A stretch of DNA of 64,000 bases from Methylomusa anaerophila (GCF_003966895.1 NZ_AP018449.1:2931501-2995500), one strand, 5' to 3'. Counted from the stretch's first letter, positions 21,615-31,446 are shown. Notes: generated from the sequence alone by a model not told the origin. Numbers and translations are program-made.

Positions 21615-23621
21615 GTGGTGCCGCGTGATGCAACATTTACCGACTGTAAAAATTTCCATACTGAAATGGCGGCTCACAAACAATCCATTTTAGATTGGTT
21701 CCCGGATACCATATTTCAGGTTAGCCGGTCGGGTATTATCTTGTTTTTTAAGCCGTCAAAACAGTATTCACTGCTGCTTTCCCAGGAAGCAGCAGGTCAG
21801 CACATTAGTGCAGTTTTGCCGTGGCACCCGGCAATGGCGGCAACCGAGGCCATCGCCGCGGCGTTTAATACCGGCGAGATTCAACTGTTTGAATATACTT
21901 TAAACCATAACAATAAAACCATGTATTTTGAGGCGCGGGTCACCAAGACGGGCGGGGAAGAAGCGCTGATAGTTGTAAGAGATATCAGCGAATGGCGGCG
22001 ATCCGAAGCTAGCGATCTTTTATTGTTAGATGTAGCTGTCAAGGTGCAGGAGGAACAATCTTTAGAAAAAATTCTCAATCTGGTTTGTGAGCGGATTAAG
22101 ATGATTTTCGGTGTCCGGCTGATATGGGTTGAACGCAAGGAAGCTGACCGTTCGGTGAAATCCTTTGCCGCAGACGGGGAAACGGCCCGGTTTCTCCAGG
22201 AGAGCACTATTGATTTAGCTGAAGGCAGCGGGCTTACCGGCACTGTTTTGCGCACAGGCAAATTTCAATTAATGGATATCGAAGATCCGCGAATGCTATC
22301 GTGGCGCAAGCAGCTTGTCAAATATGCCGTCACAACCGGGGCGGCTTTTCCATTAAAGGTTGGTGGCCTGATTCTGGGAGCGTTGACCATATTTACGGAT
22401 GACCGGGATTTTTGGATAAAAAGGACCATTGTCCAGCTAACTAATATCGCCGAGCAAGTCGCCCTGGCAATACACATAACCGCTAACCGGCAGCGATTAA
22501 GACTTTTAACCGCCGGGCTGGAGTCGGCGGCCAACGCCATCCTTATTACCAGCCGGAAAGGAGACATCCAGTGGGTTAATCCTGCTTTTCTTGAGCTCAG
22601 CGGCTACAGTGCGGCCGAACTCATGGGCAGCAATATCCGCATTCTTGAATCGGGGCAGCACCCCAAATCATTTTATAAAACGATGTGGCAGTATATTTCG
22701 GCAGGCAGAATATGGCACGGTGAGGTAATCAACCGCCGGAAGGACGGCAGCCGGTATACTGCCGAAATGACGATTACGCCGGTTAGGGATGAAGCAGGCA
22801 AAATTGCCAATTTTATTTCGATCATCCAGGATGTTACCCAACGCAAACAAGCCGAGTACGAGATGCTTGAAGCACGGGAAGCGGTGGCGCGAACTGAGCG
22901 GTTAAGCGCACTGGGGATAATGGCGGCGGGAATTGCCCATGAGATAAACCAACCGCTAAATGCGTTGAAAGTAGTCGCCGACGGGATGCTCTACTGGTAT
23001 GGCAAAGGCAAGGTACCCGCTATCGACAAGGTGATGGAAAATATTCAAGATATTTCCAAAGACGCCGACCGGATCGATGCGATTATCAAACATATGCGTT
23101 CTTTAATTTACAGCAGTGACTCTACACAGCAAAAACTCTGTAATATCAATCTGGCGGTAGAGGAATCATTGTCCCTGCTCGGCGCGCAGCTCAAGTCCCA
23201 CAATATTGAAGTTAAGACGGTTCTGGCGGCTGAGTTGCCGCTTGTTGCCGGGAACAGTACCCAACTGGAACAGATTATTATCAATCTTCTGGTTAATGCC
23301 ATGCATGCGCTGGACACAGTCGATAAACCCGACAAGCAGATTACTATTGCAACCGGCAGGAAAAAAGGCCGCGTTTTTTTGGAAGTCGGTGACAACGGGC
23401 CGGGTATAAGCGGAAAAATCAAAAGCAAAATTTTCGATCCTTTTTTTACTACTAAACCTGCCGGTGAAGGCATGGGGCTTGGTTTGTCGGTCGTCCATTC
23501 TATCGTCACATCCTATGGGGGCCAAATTAAAGTGAATGATAACAGAACAACAGGAGGCGTTACCTTTCGGATTGAATTTCCTGCCGCCATAGAAAAGCAG
23601 AAAGGAGAGAGACCTACGTGA
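21615..23621 (+). CDS. NtrB-like sensor kinase (PAS-GAF-PAS-HisKA-HATPase)
   Basis: A 668-residue soluble kinase. Seen: PAS (about 20-130), GAF (about 140-290, GSGLTGTVLRTG), PAS (about 300-415, NPAFLELSGYSAAELMG), HisKA with phospho-acceptor in GIAHEINQPLNALK (about 440), and HATPase with NLLVNAMHAL, DNGPGISG and GMGLGLSVV. The start is GTG at 21615 or 21618 after AGAGGAGG. Its stop overlaps the start of the NtrC-like regulator (GTGA), so the two are coupled and almost certainly partners. The PAS/GAF sensors suggest redox, gas or small-molecule input; no heme-ligand pattern could be fixed by eye. Confidence 0.93.
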   Translation: MVPRDATFTDCKNFHTEMAAHKQSILDWFPDTIFQVSRSGIILFFKPSKQYSLLLSQEAAGQHISAVLPWHPAMAATEAIAAAFNTGEIQLFEYTLNHNNKTMYFEARVTKTGGEEALIVVRDISEWRRSEASDLLLLDVAVKVQEEQSLEKILNLVCERIKMIFGVRLIWVERKEADRSVKSFAADGETARFLQESTIDLAEGSGLTGTVLRTGKFQLMDIEDPRMLSWRKQLVKYAVTTGAAFPLKVGGLILGALTIFTDDRDFWIKRTIVQLTNIAEQVALAIHITANRQRLRLLTAGLESAANAILITSRKGDIQWVNPAFLELSGYSAAELMGSNIRILESGQHPKSFYKTMWQYISAGRIWHGEVINRRKDGSRYTAEMTITPVRDEAGKIANFISIIQDVTQRKQAEYEMLEAREAVARTERLSALGIMAAGIAHEINQPLNALKVVADGMLYWYGKGKVPAIDKVMENIQDISKDADRIDAIIKHMRSLIYSSDSTQQKLCNINLAVEESLSLLGAQLKSHNIEVKTVLAAELPLVAGNSTQLEQIIINLLVNAMHALDTVDKPDKQITIATGRKKGRVFLEVGDNGPGISGKIKSKIFDPFFTTKPAGEGMGLGLSVVHSIVTSYGGQIKVNDNRTTGGVTFRIEFPAAIEKQKGERPT

Positions 23622-25084
23622 ATATTTTGCTTGTTGACGATGATGCCCGCAGCCGGGCCGGAGTTGCCAAATTTTTATGGGAAATGGGGCACCATGTGAC
23701 CGAATGCTGCGACGGGGAGGAAGCTTGGGCAACTTATACCGCCAGTGCTTTTCCCATGGTGCTGTCCGACATAAAAATGCCAAGATTGTCAGGGATAGAA
23801 CTGCTAAGCCGTATTACAGCCTTACCCGGCCGAAAGGCGGATGTGGTTTTATTCACCGGGCACGGGGATATGACAACGGCGATTCAAGCTTTGCGGGCAG
23901 GAGCTTATGACTACCTGCTGAAACCCATTAACGTCGAAGAATTGGCGACGATTACCGACAAAGTTGCCGAACATCAGGCGCTGCTCTACGAAAATAAAGT
24001 ACTTACCGAGAGGTTCAGCGACGAAGTGCAGGCGGCGACGGAAGAAACCAGGCAGGAGCTGTCCCGGCTCAAGCGGGCATTATCTCAGGCGGCAGGTCTC
24101 GAAAATATCGGTTTTTTTTCTAAACAGATGCAGGATATTGTTCAGCAAGCGCAAAAATACCACACGAATAGATCCATACCGGTGCTGGTCGAGGGAGAAA
24201 CGGGGACAGGCAAGGAAATAATATCCAGAATCATTCATTATGGCAATATGGACGGCGAAACGGACGATCAGACGCCCTTCATCGATGTAAACTGCGCCGC
24301 AATCAGCGCCAATCTGTTTGAAAGCGAACTTTTTGGCTACGAGCCCGGCGCCTTTACCGGCAGTTTAACCAAAGGACAGAAGGGCAAGCTTGATCTGGCT
24401 CAGGGCGGTACCTTGCTCCTGGATGAAGTGGGTGAAATACCTTTGGAGTTACAGGGTAAACTGCTAAGGGTACTGCAGGAAAAAGAGTTCTACCGGGTCG
24501 GTGGTTTAAAGAAAATAAAAACAGATGTGCGAATTATCTGTGCGACCAATGCTGATTTGGAGCAGCGGGTGGAGCAGGGAACTTTTCGCCGGGACCTGTA
24601 TTTCCGGCTAAAAGTAGGCCACTTTCTTATTCCCCCGCTGCGCCAGCGGCGGGATGATATTATTCCCCTGTCAGAAATGTTCCTTCGCCAGTTTACAGGC
24701 AAAAAAGCAAACCGGTTTCAGCGGATTAGCGACAGTGCCGCAGCCCTCTTGCTGAATTATAACTGGCCGGGAAACATACGTGAGCTTAGGAATACCATGG
24801 AATGGGTTTTATTTATGTATGACGATGCGGAACTCAAACCGGCCCACCTGGCCCACCTGCACAACAATCCGCAACCCTCCCTCAGTTCCGCCGACAATGG
24901 ACAAGCGTTTATCCCGGAGAAGTTTACCCTGCCGGCAAGCGGGTTTTCCTTAGAAGAATACGTTGACCAAATTATTGCGCAGGCCATTGAAATATGCCAG
25001 GGTAATAAAACGGCCGCAGCCATGCGGTTGGGGATTTCACGGCGTTCCTTATATAGCCGCTTAAAGAAGGTGAAAGGCAAGTAG
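23618..25084 (+). CDS. NtrC-family response regulator (sigma-54 activator)
   Basis: A 488-residue regulator in three parts. Receiver: LVDDDARSRAGV, phospho-Asp in MVLSDIKMP (about 50), Lys in YLLKP (about 105). AAA+ domain: Walker A GETGTGKE (about 195), GAFTGS at about 245 (the sigma-54 contact loop), Walker B GGTLLLDEVG, and the R-finger region. C-terminal Fis-type helix-turn-helix: KTAAAMRLGISRRSLYSRL. It activates sigma-54 promoters. Two such promoters lie 3.6 and 6.5 kb upstream in this window, and it is the only such activator in view, so it is the best candidate to control them (inference). Starts at GTG 23618 inside the kinase stop. Confidence 0.95.
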   Translation: MNILLVDDDARSRAGVAKFLWEMGHHVTECCDGEEAWATYTASAFPMVLSDIKMPRLSGIELLSRITALPGRKADVVLFTGHGDMTTAIQALRAGAYDYLLKPINVEELATITDKVAEHQALLYENKVLTERFSDEVQAATEETRQELSRLKRALSQAAGLENIGFFSKQMQDIVQQAQKYHTNRSIPVLVEGETGTGKEIISRIIHYGNMDGETDDQTPFIDVNCAAISANLFESELFGYEPGAFTGSLTKGQKGKLDLAQGGTLLLDEVGEIPLELQGKLLRVLQEKEFYRVGGLKKIKTDVRIICATNADLEQRVEQGTFRRDLYFRLKVGHFLIPPLRQRRDDIIPLSEMFLRQFTGKKANRFQRISDSAAALLLNYNWPGNIRELRNTMEWVLFMYDDAELKPAHLAHLHNNPQPSLSSADNGQAFIPEKFTLPASGFSLEEYVDQIIAQAIEICQGNKTAAAMRLGISRRSLYSRLKKVKGK

Positions 25085-25108
25085 TTTTAAGACGGGGGGG
25101 ACAACATA

Positions 25109-26284
25109 ATGGGGGAACAGGAATATCAAATGTTAACGGAAACCGAGCATCTTTTTTGCCGTGCCCGTATCCTGTATATGGAAGATGATGTCGGCCTTGG
25201 CCGTTTGCTGCAAAAAAGGCTGGAACGGATGGCCTGTATGGTGGATATCGCCCACAACGGCAGCGCCGGCCTGGAAATGTTCACAGACGGTACTTATGAT
25301 GTTGTAATTACGGATTATGATATGCCGGTTGTCGACGGTCTGGAAGTTTTAAAAAAATTGAAAGATTTTATACCGGTTATTATACTTACCGGCCAAGGGG
25401 ATGAAAGGGTCGCTGTGGAGGCTATGAAGCTGGGAGCTGCCGATTACGTGGCCAAAGACGCTAATGGTGAATATATCGAACTCCTGCCGTCGGTAATTGA
25501 CCGGGTAATGGAGCGGCAACAGCTTATAAGGGATAAAATGCAGGCTCAGGCTGAACTGTTGGCGAGCGAAGCACGTTACCGGGCCATTGTTGAAGACCAG
25601 ACCGAACTGATTTGCCGTTTCCAGCCGGGCGGTAAACTAACCTTCGCCAATGCGGCTTTTTGCCGCTATTTCGATATTCGGCCGGGGGATATAGTTTTTC
25701 AAAGCCTTACAGCCATATTGTCGCGAAAAGCCTATCAGCATATGAGGGATACTCTTAAGGCACTAACGCCCCAAACGCCGGTGGCGACAACTACTCAAAA
25801 CATTAAAATGGTCGATGGTTCAGTACACTGGCTGCAATGGACCGGCCGGGCCATATTTGGCGATTCTTACAAGCTCAGGGAATATCAACTGGTGGGCCGC
25901 GATATTACCGAACTTAAATTGGCGGAGGAAGCTTTGCGGGAAGGTGAAGAGAAAAATAACGCCCTTCTAAATGCCATACCGGACCCGATTCTGAGGATCG
26001 ACCGCCATGGCACCTGCGTAGATTTACGACCTGATAAAGACCGGAGTTTAAATTTGTCCCCTGATTTCATTGGTAAAAATATTGCCGAGTTTTTTCCGCC
26101 GGATGTTGTTACGTTGCTGCAGGATCACTTAAATAAAATATTCCGGGAAGGAACCGGCCAGATGTTTCAATTCGAACTGCGCCAGGGGGAAAGCGTCAGT
26201 TACCATGAGGTGAGGCTGGTCTTTGCCGGGGGAAAAGAAGCGCTGGCTATCATCCGTGATATTACCACCCAGGGAGGGGGATAG
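25109..26284 (+). CDS. REC-PAS-PAS protein without output domain
   Basis: A 391-residue signalling protein. Seen: a receiver (YMEDDVGLGRLL, phospho-Asp in VVITDYDMP at about 72, Thr in ILTGQG, Lys in YVAKD), then two PAS domains (about 160-275 and 285-385). It has no kinase, DNA-binding, GGDEF, EAL or methyl-accepting domain. It may be a phospho-acceptor that senses and relays, or a partner of one of the flanking kinases. The ATG at 25109 follows GGGGGGG; the NtrC-like gene ends 24 bases before, so it belongs to the same operon. Confidence 0.88.
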   Translation: MGEQEYQMLTETEHLFCRARILYMEDDVGLGRLLQKRLERMACMVDIAHNGSAGLEMFTDGTYDVVITDYDMPVVDGLEVLKKLKDFIPVIILTGQGDERVAVEAMKLGAADYVAKDANGEYIELLPSVIDRVMERQQLIRDKMQAQAELLASEARYRAIVEDQTELICRFQPGGKLTFANAAFCRYFDIRPGDIVFQSLTAILSRKAYQHMRDTLKALTPQTPVATTTQNIKMVDGSVHWLQWTGRAIFGDSYKLREYQLVGRDITELKLAEEALREGEEKNNALLNAIPDPILRIDRHGTCVDLRPDKDRSLNLSPDFIGKNIAEFFPPDVVTLLQDHLNKIFREGTGQMFQFELRQGESVSYHEVRLVFAGGKEALAIIRDITTQGGG

Positions 26285-26287
26285 GCT

Positions 26288-26704
26288 ATGGAACCGATCA
26301 AAATTCTTCTGGTGGAAGACGATCCCGGACATGCCCGGCTAATTGAAAGAAACCTGCGCCGGGCCGGAATTGCCAATGAAATTATCTTTATCGATAATGG
26401 ACAGAGTGCGCTTGATTATCTGAATACTCCTTGCGCGACGGGAATGTACGAATGCCTGTTAATACTCCTGGATTTGAATCTGCCTGTTTTAGACGGCTAC
26501 CAGGTGCTGGAAAGAATCAAGTCCGGCGAGCGGACTAAAAAAATCCCGGTCATTATACTGACTACGACCGACGTTCCCCAGGAAGTTGACAGGTGTTATG
26601 AATTGGGCTGCAATATTTTTATTACCAAGCCGGTTCAGTATGATGATTTTTGCACTGCTGTCAGCAATTTAGGGCTGTTATTGTCCATCGTTAAAATCCC
26701 GTAA
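26288..26704 (+). CDS. Single-domain response regulator, Rcp1 type (copy 1)
   Basis: A 138-residue receiver of the kind paired with phytochrome-like kinases (cyanobacterial Rcp1). Seen: LVEDDPGHARLIERNLRRA, phospho-Asp in LLDLNLPVLDG (about 62), TTT in place of the conserved Thr/Ser, and ITKPVQ with the conserved Lys. It has no output domain. It starts three bases after the REC-PAS-PAS stop and has a paralogue at 28655-29086. Its partner is probably the following kinase. Confidence 0.9.
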   Translation: MEPIKILLVEDDPGHARLIERNLRRAGIANEIIFIDNGQSALDYLNTPCATGMYECLLILLDLNLPVLDGYQVLERIKSGERTKKIPVIILTTTDVPQEVDRCYELGCNIFITKPVQYDDFCTAVSNLGLLLSIVKIP

Positions 26705-26840
26705 GCCGATTTTTTCCTTCAGGGCCTCACCCATTTCTTTCAATACATTCCTATTTTTCAGTTTACGACAGGAATTCCTATAGTTTTGGCAAATTAATGT
26801 ATTTTGTGAATTACTCACACACAAAGGATGAATAGATAAT

Positions 26841-28640
26841 ATGTTGTTTATCAACTGCCGTAAAGTCTTCAGCGTATCGTGGTCCATACCCAATGGGTTG
26901 ATTGCAAGGTTTTGCACCTTGCTTTTATTGATTTTGCTTATAATCGGGCTTATGCAAACGGGTGATTCCCTGGCGGCAGAATCTCCGCCTGCCGGGAAGG
27001 TGCTTTTTAATGGGGACTACCCTATTCAGTTCAAGGTACCCTTGGAATGGGAGTTACACCGGTGGCAAATTCTCGGCGTGCTTGTCCTGGTACTGCTGGA
27101 GACATTTCTGGTTTTTCAACTATTGGCAAGCCGTCGCCAGCGCCAAAGGGCGGAAAAGGAACTCCGCCAATTGAATGTTCAATTGGAAAATAAGGTGCGG
27201 GACCGGATGAGCGAACTGCAGGATATCAATGCCACGCTGGAAGAGGAAATTGCCGAACGGCAGGCGACAGAGGAGGAGTTGCGTGCGACCTACGATGCGC
27301 TTACGGCTAGCCAGGGCCGTTATCAAGGTCTGTTTGATCACATGCAGAACCCATTTACCTTGAAAAAGGTTATTATTGATGATCATGGACGACCGGCCGA
27401 TCTCGAGTATGTGGAAGTTAACCCAATGTTTCAAAGGATGATTGGCCGCAAGGCCGGCAATATTGTGGGCAAACGGTTCAAAGAGGTGTACCCTGCCCTC
27501 ACCGAGAAACCCTTCGACTGGATTCAGGAACTGGGCGAAGTCGCGCTCAACGGTCAGCCGAAAAATTTCGAAGCCTATTTCGGAATTAGCCGCAGATGGT
27601 ATCAGTTTTCCGCCTATAGTCCGGAGCAAGGATCTATTGCCCTCATTTCCACCGATATCACAGCGGGAAAACAAGCAGAGCAACAATTGCAATATCTGAA
27701 TGAACAGTTAAAAAGTAAAATGCAGGAACTGCAGGATATTAACGCCACGCTGGAAGAGGAAATCAGCGAACGGCAGACTGCCCAGGAAGCGCTTGTGGCC
27801 AGCCGGGACTCACTCCTAGTGAGGGAGGCCCAACTGAAACATTACGCTTCCGAATTGGTTGACACCAATAAAGAGCTCAGGGATTTTGCCAATATCGTGG
27901 CCCATGATTTCCGAACACCCATGGTCAACCTGAAAGGTTTTGCCCAGGAACTCGACCATACTTTGGCCGATCTGAGACAAATTATCCAAGATCAGGCAGC
28001 GTACTTTCCAGACGAAGTTTCCCAAAAAGTGGATGAACTGCTGGACAGGGATGTGCCTGAGGCCCTTACCTATATTCACTCTTCTGTCGACCGGCTGGAC
28101 AGAATGGTTGCCACTCTCTTAAAGCTGGCCCAGGTTGGCCGCCGCGAAATGTCCTATCAACAAGTTGATATGCGTGAACTGGTCGGCAATGTCATGCAGT
28201 CTTTCGATCGTCAGATTACACACAATGGCATTCAAACCCAGGTTGGGACGTTACCTCAAATCGAAACCGATCAACTGGCCCTGGAGCAGATAATCGGCAA
28301 CTTACTGGATAACGCCATAAAATACCTGGAACCCGGCCGGCCAGGCAGGATTGAAATATCTTGCATTGATAACGGTGATGAATATCTGTTTTGCATCGAA
28401 GATAATGGGCGGGGCATCGCCGCGATGGATTGTGAGAAAATTTTTGATATTTTTCGGCGGTCAGGAAAACAAGACATGCCGGGGGAAGGTATGGGCCTGG
28501 CGTATGTCAGGACTCTGATCCGGCAACTGGGTGGCAAGGTGTGGTGCAAATCAGAACTTGGGATTGGGACCAAGATGAATTTTACCATTCCTAAAAGGCA
28601 TTATAACGATAATTTGACTAACTCCGCCGTCGTCATTTAG
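26841..28640 (+). CDS. Membrane-anchored phytochrome-type histidine kinase
   Basis: A 599-residue sensor kinase. Seen: two hydrophobic segments (about residues 23-45 and 75-95) enclosing a very short external loop, coiled coil with ELQDINATLEEEI (about 115-150), a PAS domain (about 160-275), a second coiled coil with the same repeat, HisKA with NIVAHDFRTPMVNLKGF (about 355), and HATPase (NLLDNAIKYL, DNGRGIAA, GEGMGLAYV). The kinase half closely matches the 14872 kinase. The short periplasmic loop suggests it senses in or near the membrane or through PAS. An Rcp1-type regulator follows 14 bases later. Confidence 0.92.
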   Translation: MLFINCRKVFSVSWSIPNGLIARFCTLLLLILLIIGLMQTGDSLAAESPPAGKVLFNGDYPIQFKVPLEWELHRWQILGVLVLVLLETFLVFQLLASRRQRQRAEKELRQLNVQLENKVRDRMSELQDINATLEEEIAERQATEEELRATYDALTASQGRYQGLFDHMQNPFTLKKVIIDDHGRPADLEYVEVNPMFQRMIGRKAGNIVGKRFKEVYPALTEKPFDWIQELGEVALNGQPKNFEAYFGISRRWYQFSAYSPEQGSIALISTDITAGKQAEQQLQYLNEQLKSKMQELQDINATLEEEISERQTAQEALVASRDSLLVREAQLKHYASELVDTNKELRDFANIVAHDFRTPMVNLKGFAQELDHTLADLRQIIQDQAAYFPDEVSQKVDELLDRDVPEALTYIHSSVDRLDRMVATLLKLAQVGRREMSYQQVDMRELVGNVMQSFDRQITHNGIQTQVGTLPQIETDQLALEQIIGNLLDNAIKYLEPGRPGRIEISCIDNGDEYLFCIEDNGRGIAAMDCEKIFDIFRRSGKQDMPGEGMGLAYVRTLIRQLGGKVWCKSELGIGTKMNFTIPKRHYNDNLTNSAVVI

Positions 28641-28654
28641 AAAGGAGCTAAAAT

Positions 28655-29086
28655 ATGTTGCGGACCAAAAAAATATTGCTGGTGGAAGACGACCCTGGCC
28701 ATACCCGTTTAATTGAAAAGAACCTGCGCCGTGCCGGGATTGCAAATGATATCGTTTTTTTTGATAATGGACAGAGCCTGCTTGATTATCTGAGCACTCC
28801 TGTTTGTGAACAGGGAACGCAAGAATGCCTGCTAATGCTGCTGGACTTGAATCTGCCGGTTTTTGACGGCTACCAAGTGCTGCAACGAATCAAAGCCGAC
28901 CAGCGGACCAAGAAAATTCCGATAATTGTCCTGACTACTACCGATATTCCCCAGGATGTAGAACGCTGTTACGACCTGGGCTGCAATTTGTTTATTACCA
29001 AACCAATTCAGTATGAGGAATTCAGTACGGCTATCCGGAATCTGGGCTTGCTGCTGTCCGTTGTAAAAATCCCTTCTGCCCAGTGA
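28655..29086 (+). CDS. Single-domain response regulator, Rcp1 type (copy 2)
   Basis: A 143-residue paralogue of the 26288 protein: LVEDDPGHTRLIEKNLRRA, phospho-Asp in LLDLNLPVFDG, TTTDIPQDVERCYDLGCN, ITKPIQ. It has no output domain. The ATG at 28655 follows AAAGGAGC, 14 bases after the kinase stop, so it is probably that kinase's partner. The pattern suggests a regulator-kinase unit that expanded by duplication. Confidence 0.9.
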   Translation: MLRTKKILLVEDDPGHTRLIEKNLRRAGIANDIVFFDNGQSLLDYLSTPVCEQGTQECLLMLLDLNLPVFDGYQVLQRIKADQRTKKIPIIVLTTTDIPQDVERCYDLGCNLFITKPIQYEEFSTAIRNLGLLLSVVKIPSAQ

Positions 29087-29246
29087 ATTTGCCCCCTTTT
29101 TTTGCAACCTGCCGGCTTAGCGGACTGTCAGTTTCCTACTGTACTTGCAATAATTTTTGATAATTATGATAATACTGTTTAATAAAATAATTGCGACTAT
29201 TTTTCATGTTATTGCACTATCTCCGGACTTATGATACACTTTAACC
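29087..29246. other. AT-rich spacer upstream of the nif promoter
   Basis: About 160 bases, AT rich, with no coding frame. No sigma-54 or obvious NifA-type TGT-N10-ACA site was found here. Confidence 0.5.
29212..29240 (+). promoter_or_regulatory. Candidate nif operon promoter
   Basis: TTGCAC (29212-29217), 17 bases, TACACT (29235-29240) with TGA just before the -10. It is sigma-A like rather than sigma-54 like. Transcription would start near 29247 and give a leader of about 400 bases before nifI1. Confidence 0.55.
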
Positions 29247-29653
29247 AATCTAATACATTAACAAAAGCGACGAGGCTTACGAACGTACAGTTTGTAAGCC
29301 TCTTTCTGCTCCTACCGGCTCCTGATCCGTCAAAGATCAGCAAGGTAGTTGTGGTAAAGACCACGGATAAGCAACGGAGCTTATAAATGCCATGCGCGTT
29401 TATAAGCTTTTTTTGTCTAGCCGGTTATTTCAGCCAAAGGAAGAAAGCAAGGGCGATATGCCCGCAAGCAACGGGGCTTGCGACGAAGGACCGTCGTGTG
29501 CTCTTTCGCTATTTAAGGAGGTGGTGGCGCCATCAGCAAAAAAAGTGCTTCATAGGTATTCGCAGTACCCATGAAGCGGGTGGTAAATAACCTAAGGGGT
29601 GCTCAGGTATATATTACCTGTATTCATTATACCACAGGGATGAAGAGGAGGAA
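29247..29653 (+). ncRNA. Long structured nif leader RNA with internal terminator
   Basis: Class unassigned. Seen in order: hairpin GAGGCTTAC/GTAAGCCTC (29272-29302); a multibranch domain closed by GCTCC (29308-29312) and GGAGC (29376-29380), holding CTGATC/GATCAG, TACC/GGTA and GTGGT/ACCAC; an intrinsic terminator sharing the closing strand (29379-29414); a second domain (about 29434-29510) with GGGC/GCCC, GCAAG/CTTGC and CGACG/CGTCG hairpins; GCTTCAT/ATGAAGC (about 29549-29579); and CAGGTA/TACCTG near 29610. AAGCAACGG-GGCTT-like hairpins occur in both domains. Sharing of the P1 strand with a terminator is the layout of a riboswitch or protein-controlled attenuator (inference). Confidence 0.6.
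29379..29414 (+). terminator. Attenuator terminator in the nif leader
   Basis: GCTTATAAA, an 11-base loop, TTTATAAGC and seven T. Its 5' arm overlaps GGAGC, the closing strand of the preceding domain, so the two folds exclude each other. Confidence 0.82.
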
Positions 29654-29977
29654 ATGCCCATGAAAATGATTCGAGCTATTGTCAGACCGGAAAAAAGTGA
29701 AACTGTTGCTGAAAAATTGGCTGAAACCGGCCTGGTATCCATGACCAAGATGCATGTATTTGGCCGGGGTAAGGGCAAGGGTTTGCAAGTTGGAGATATT
29801 CGTTATGACGAGCTTCCCAAGGTTATGCTGCTCATGGTTGTTCCCGACGAAGCGGTAGAAAAGGCCGTGGACATTATTATTGAAACCGGCAAGACCGGTT
29901 ACGTCGGTGACGGAAAAATTTTCATCTCCCCGGTAGAGGCGGCTTATACAGTACGAACCGGCGAAGCCGGGTTGTAA
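29654..29977 (+). CDS. nifI1: NifI1, PII-family nitrogenase regulator
   Basis: A 107-residue PII-like protein. With NifI2 it binds dinitrogenase and switches activity off under ammonium, responding to 2-oxoglutarate (known from methanogens). Seen: MKMIRAIVRPEKSETVAEKL, GRGKGKGLQVGDIRYDELPK (T-loop region), GYVGDGKIFI and AYTVRTGE. It is first in the nif operon and 14 bases before nifI2. GAGGAGGAA precedes the ATG at 29654; another ATG at 29660 is possible. Confidence 0.95.
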   Translation: MPMKMIRAIVRPEKSETVAEKLAETGLVSMTKMHVFGRGKGKGLQVGDIRYDELPKVMLLMVVPDEAVEKAVDIIIETGKTGYVGDGKIFISPVEAAYTVRTGEAGL

Positions 29978-29991
29978 AGGAGCGACGGCAG

Positions 29992-30378
29992 ATGAAGGAA
30001 ATTATCGCTTTTGTTAGACGCCATCAGGTTCCGGCTTCCAAAAAAGCGCTGGAGGAGGCGGGATTCAGCGCTCTCACCCTGCACAGCGTTGAAGGCCGCG
30101 GTAAGCAAAAGGGCGTAGGCGGCTGGGCGGCAGAAGTAGATCCCGAGATGAACAAGCTGCTAAAATATGAAACTCCGGTGCCGGAAGCTACAATGAAGTG
30201 GATTCCCAAACGGATGCTGAGCCTGATTGTCAAGGACGAGGATGTTGAAAAGGCTGTAAGTGCCTTAATTAAGGCCAATCAAACAGGACACATCGGCGAC
30301 GGTAAAATTTTTGTTTGCCCGCTGGAGGAGATTGTAAGGGTTAGAACCGGTGAGACCGGTCCCCGGGCTGTTTCCTAA
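29992..30378 (+). CDS. nifI2: NifI2, PII-family nitrogenase regulator
   Basis: A 128-residue PII paralogue and partner of NifI1. Seen: MKEIIAFVRRHQVPASKKAL, EGRGKQKGVGG, the extended T-loop typical of NifI2, MLSLIVKDEDVEKAVSALI, GHIGDGKIFVCP, VRVRTGE. It lies between nifI1 and nifH, as in clostridia and methanogens. The leading AAAGGAGCGACGGCAG sets the ATG at 29992. An 86-base spacer separates it from nifH. Confidence 0.95.
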   Translation: MKEIIAFVRRHQVPASKKALEEAGFSALTLHSVEGRGKQKGVGGWAAEVDPEMNKLLKYETPVPEATMKWIPKRMLSLIVKDEDVEKAVSALIKANQTGHIGDGKIFVCPLEEIVRVRTGETGPRAVS

Positions 30379-30443
30379 GATATTGTCCCCAAAGCGCAGC
30401 GGCGTCTTTTGGAACAGTATCTGAAAATCAAGGGTTATCTTAA

Positions 30444-31319
<876 letters not shown>

Positions 31320-31446
31320 TAAGCAGCGAACCGAATCTTTGCAAGCCCAAAACGAGCAAAAAAATTTGCGGGAGTCCTTTAGTTAGGGTGGAGCGATAAC
31401 ATCTTTAACAATTAAATAAATTATGTAATTATCGGAGGTGACCGCG

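Noticed and set aside
26705-26840. Sigma-54 promoter before the 26841 kinase (TTTTGGCAAATT)
   Set aside because: The -12 TTGC is missing at the required spacing.
29087-29246. Sigma-54/NifA-type control of the nif operon
   Set aside because: No TGGCAC-N5-TTGC and no TGT-N10-ACA were found. A sigma-A type promoter fits better.
29523-29574. A 16-codon frame after GGAGGTG in the nif leader (possible leader peptide)
   Set aside because: The start is too close to the ribosome binding site, and the run overlaps a leader hairpin. It is possible but too weak to call.
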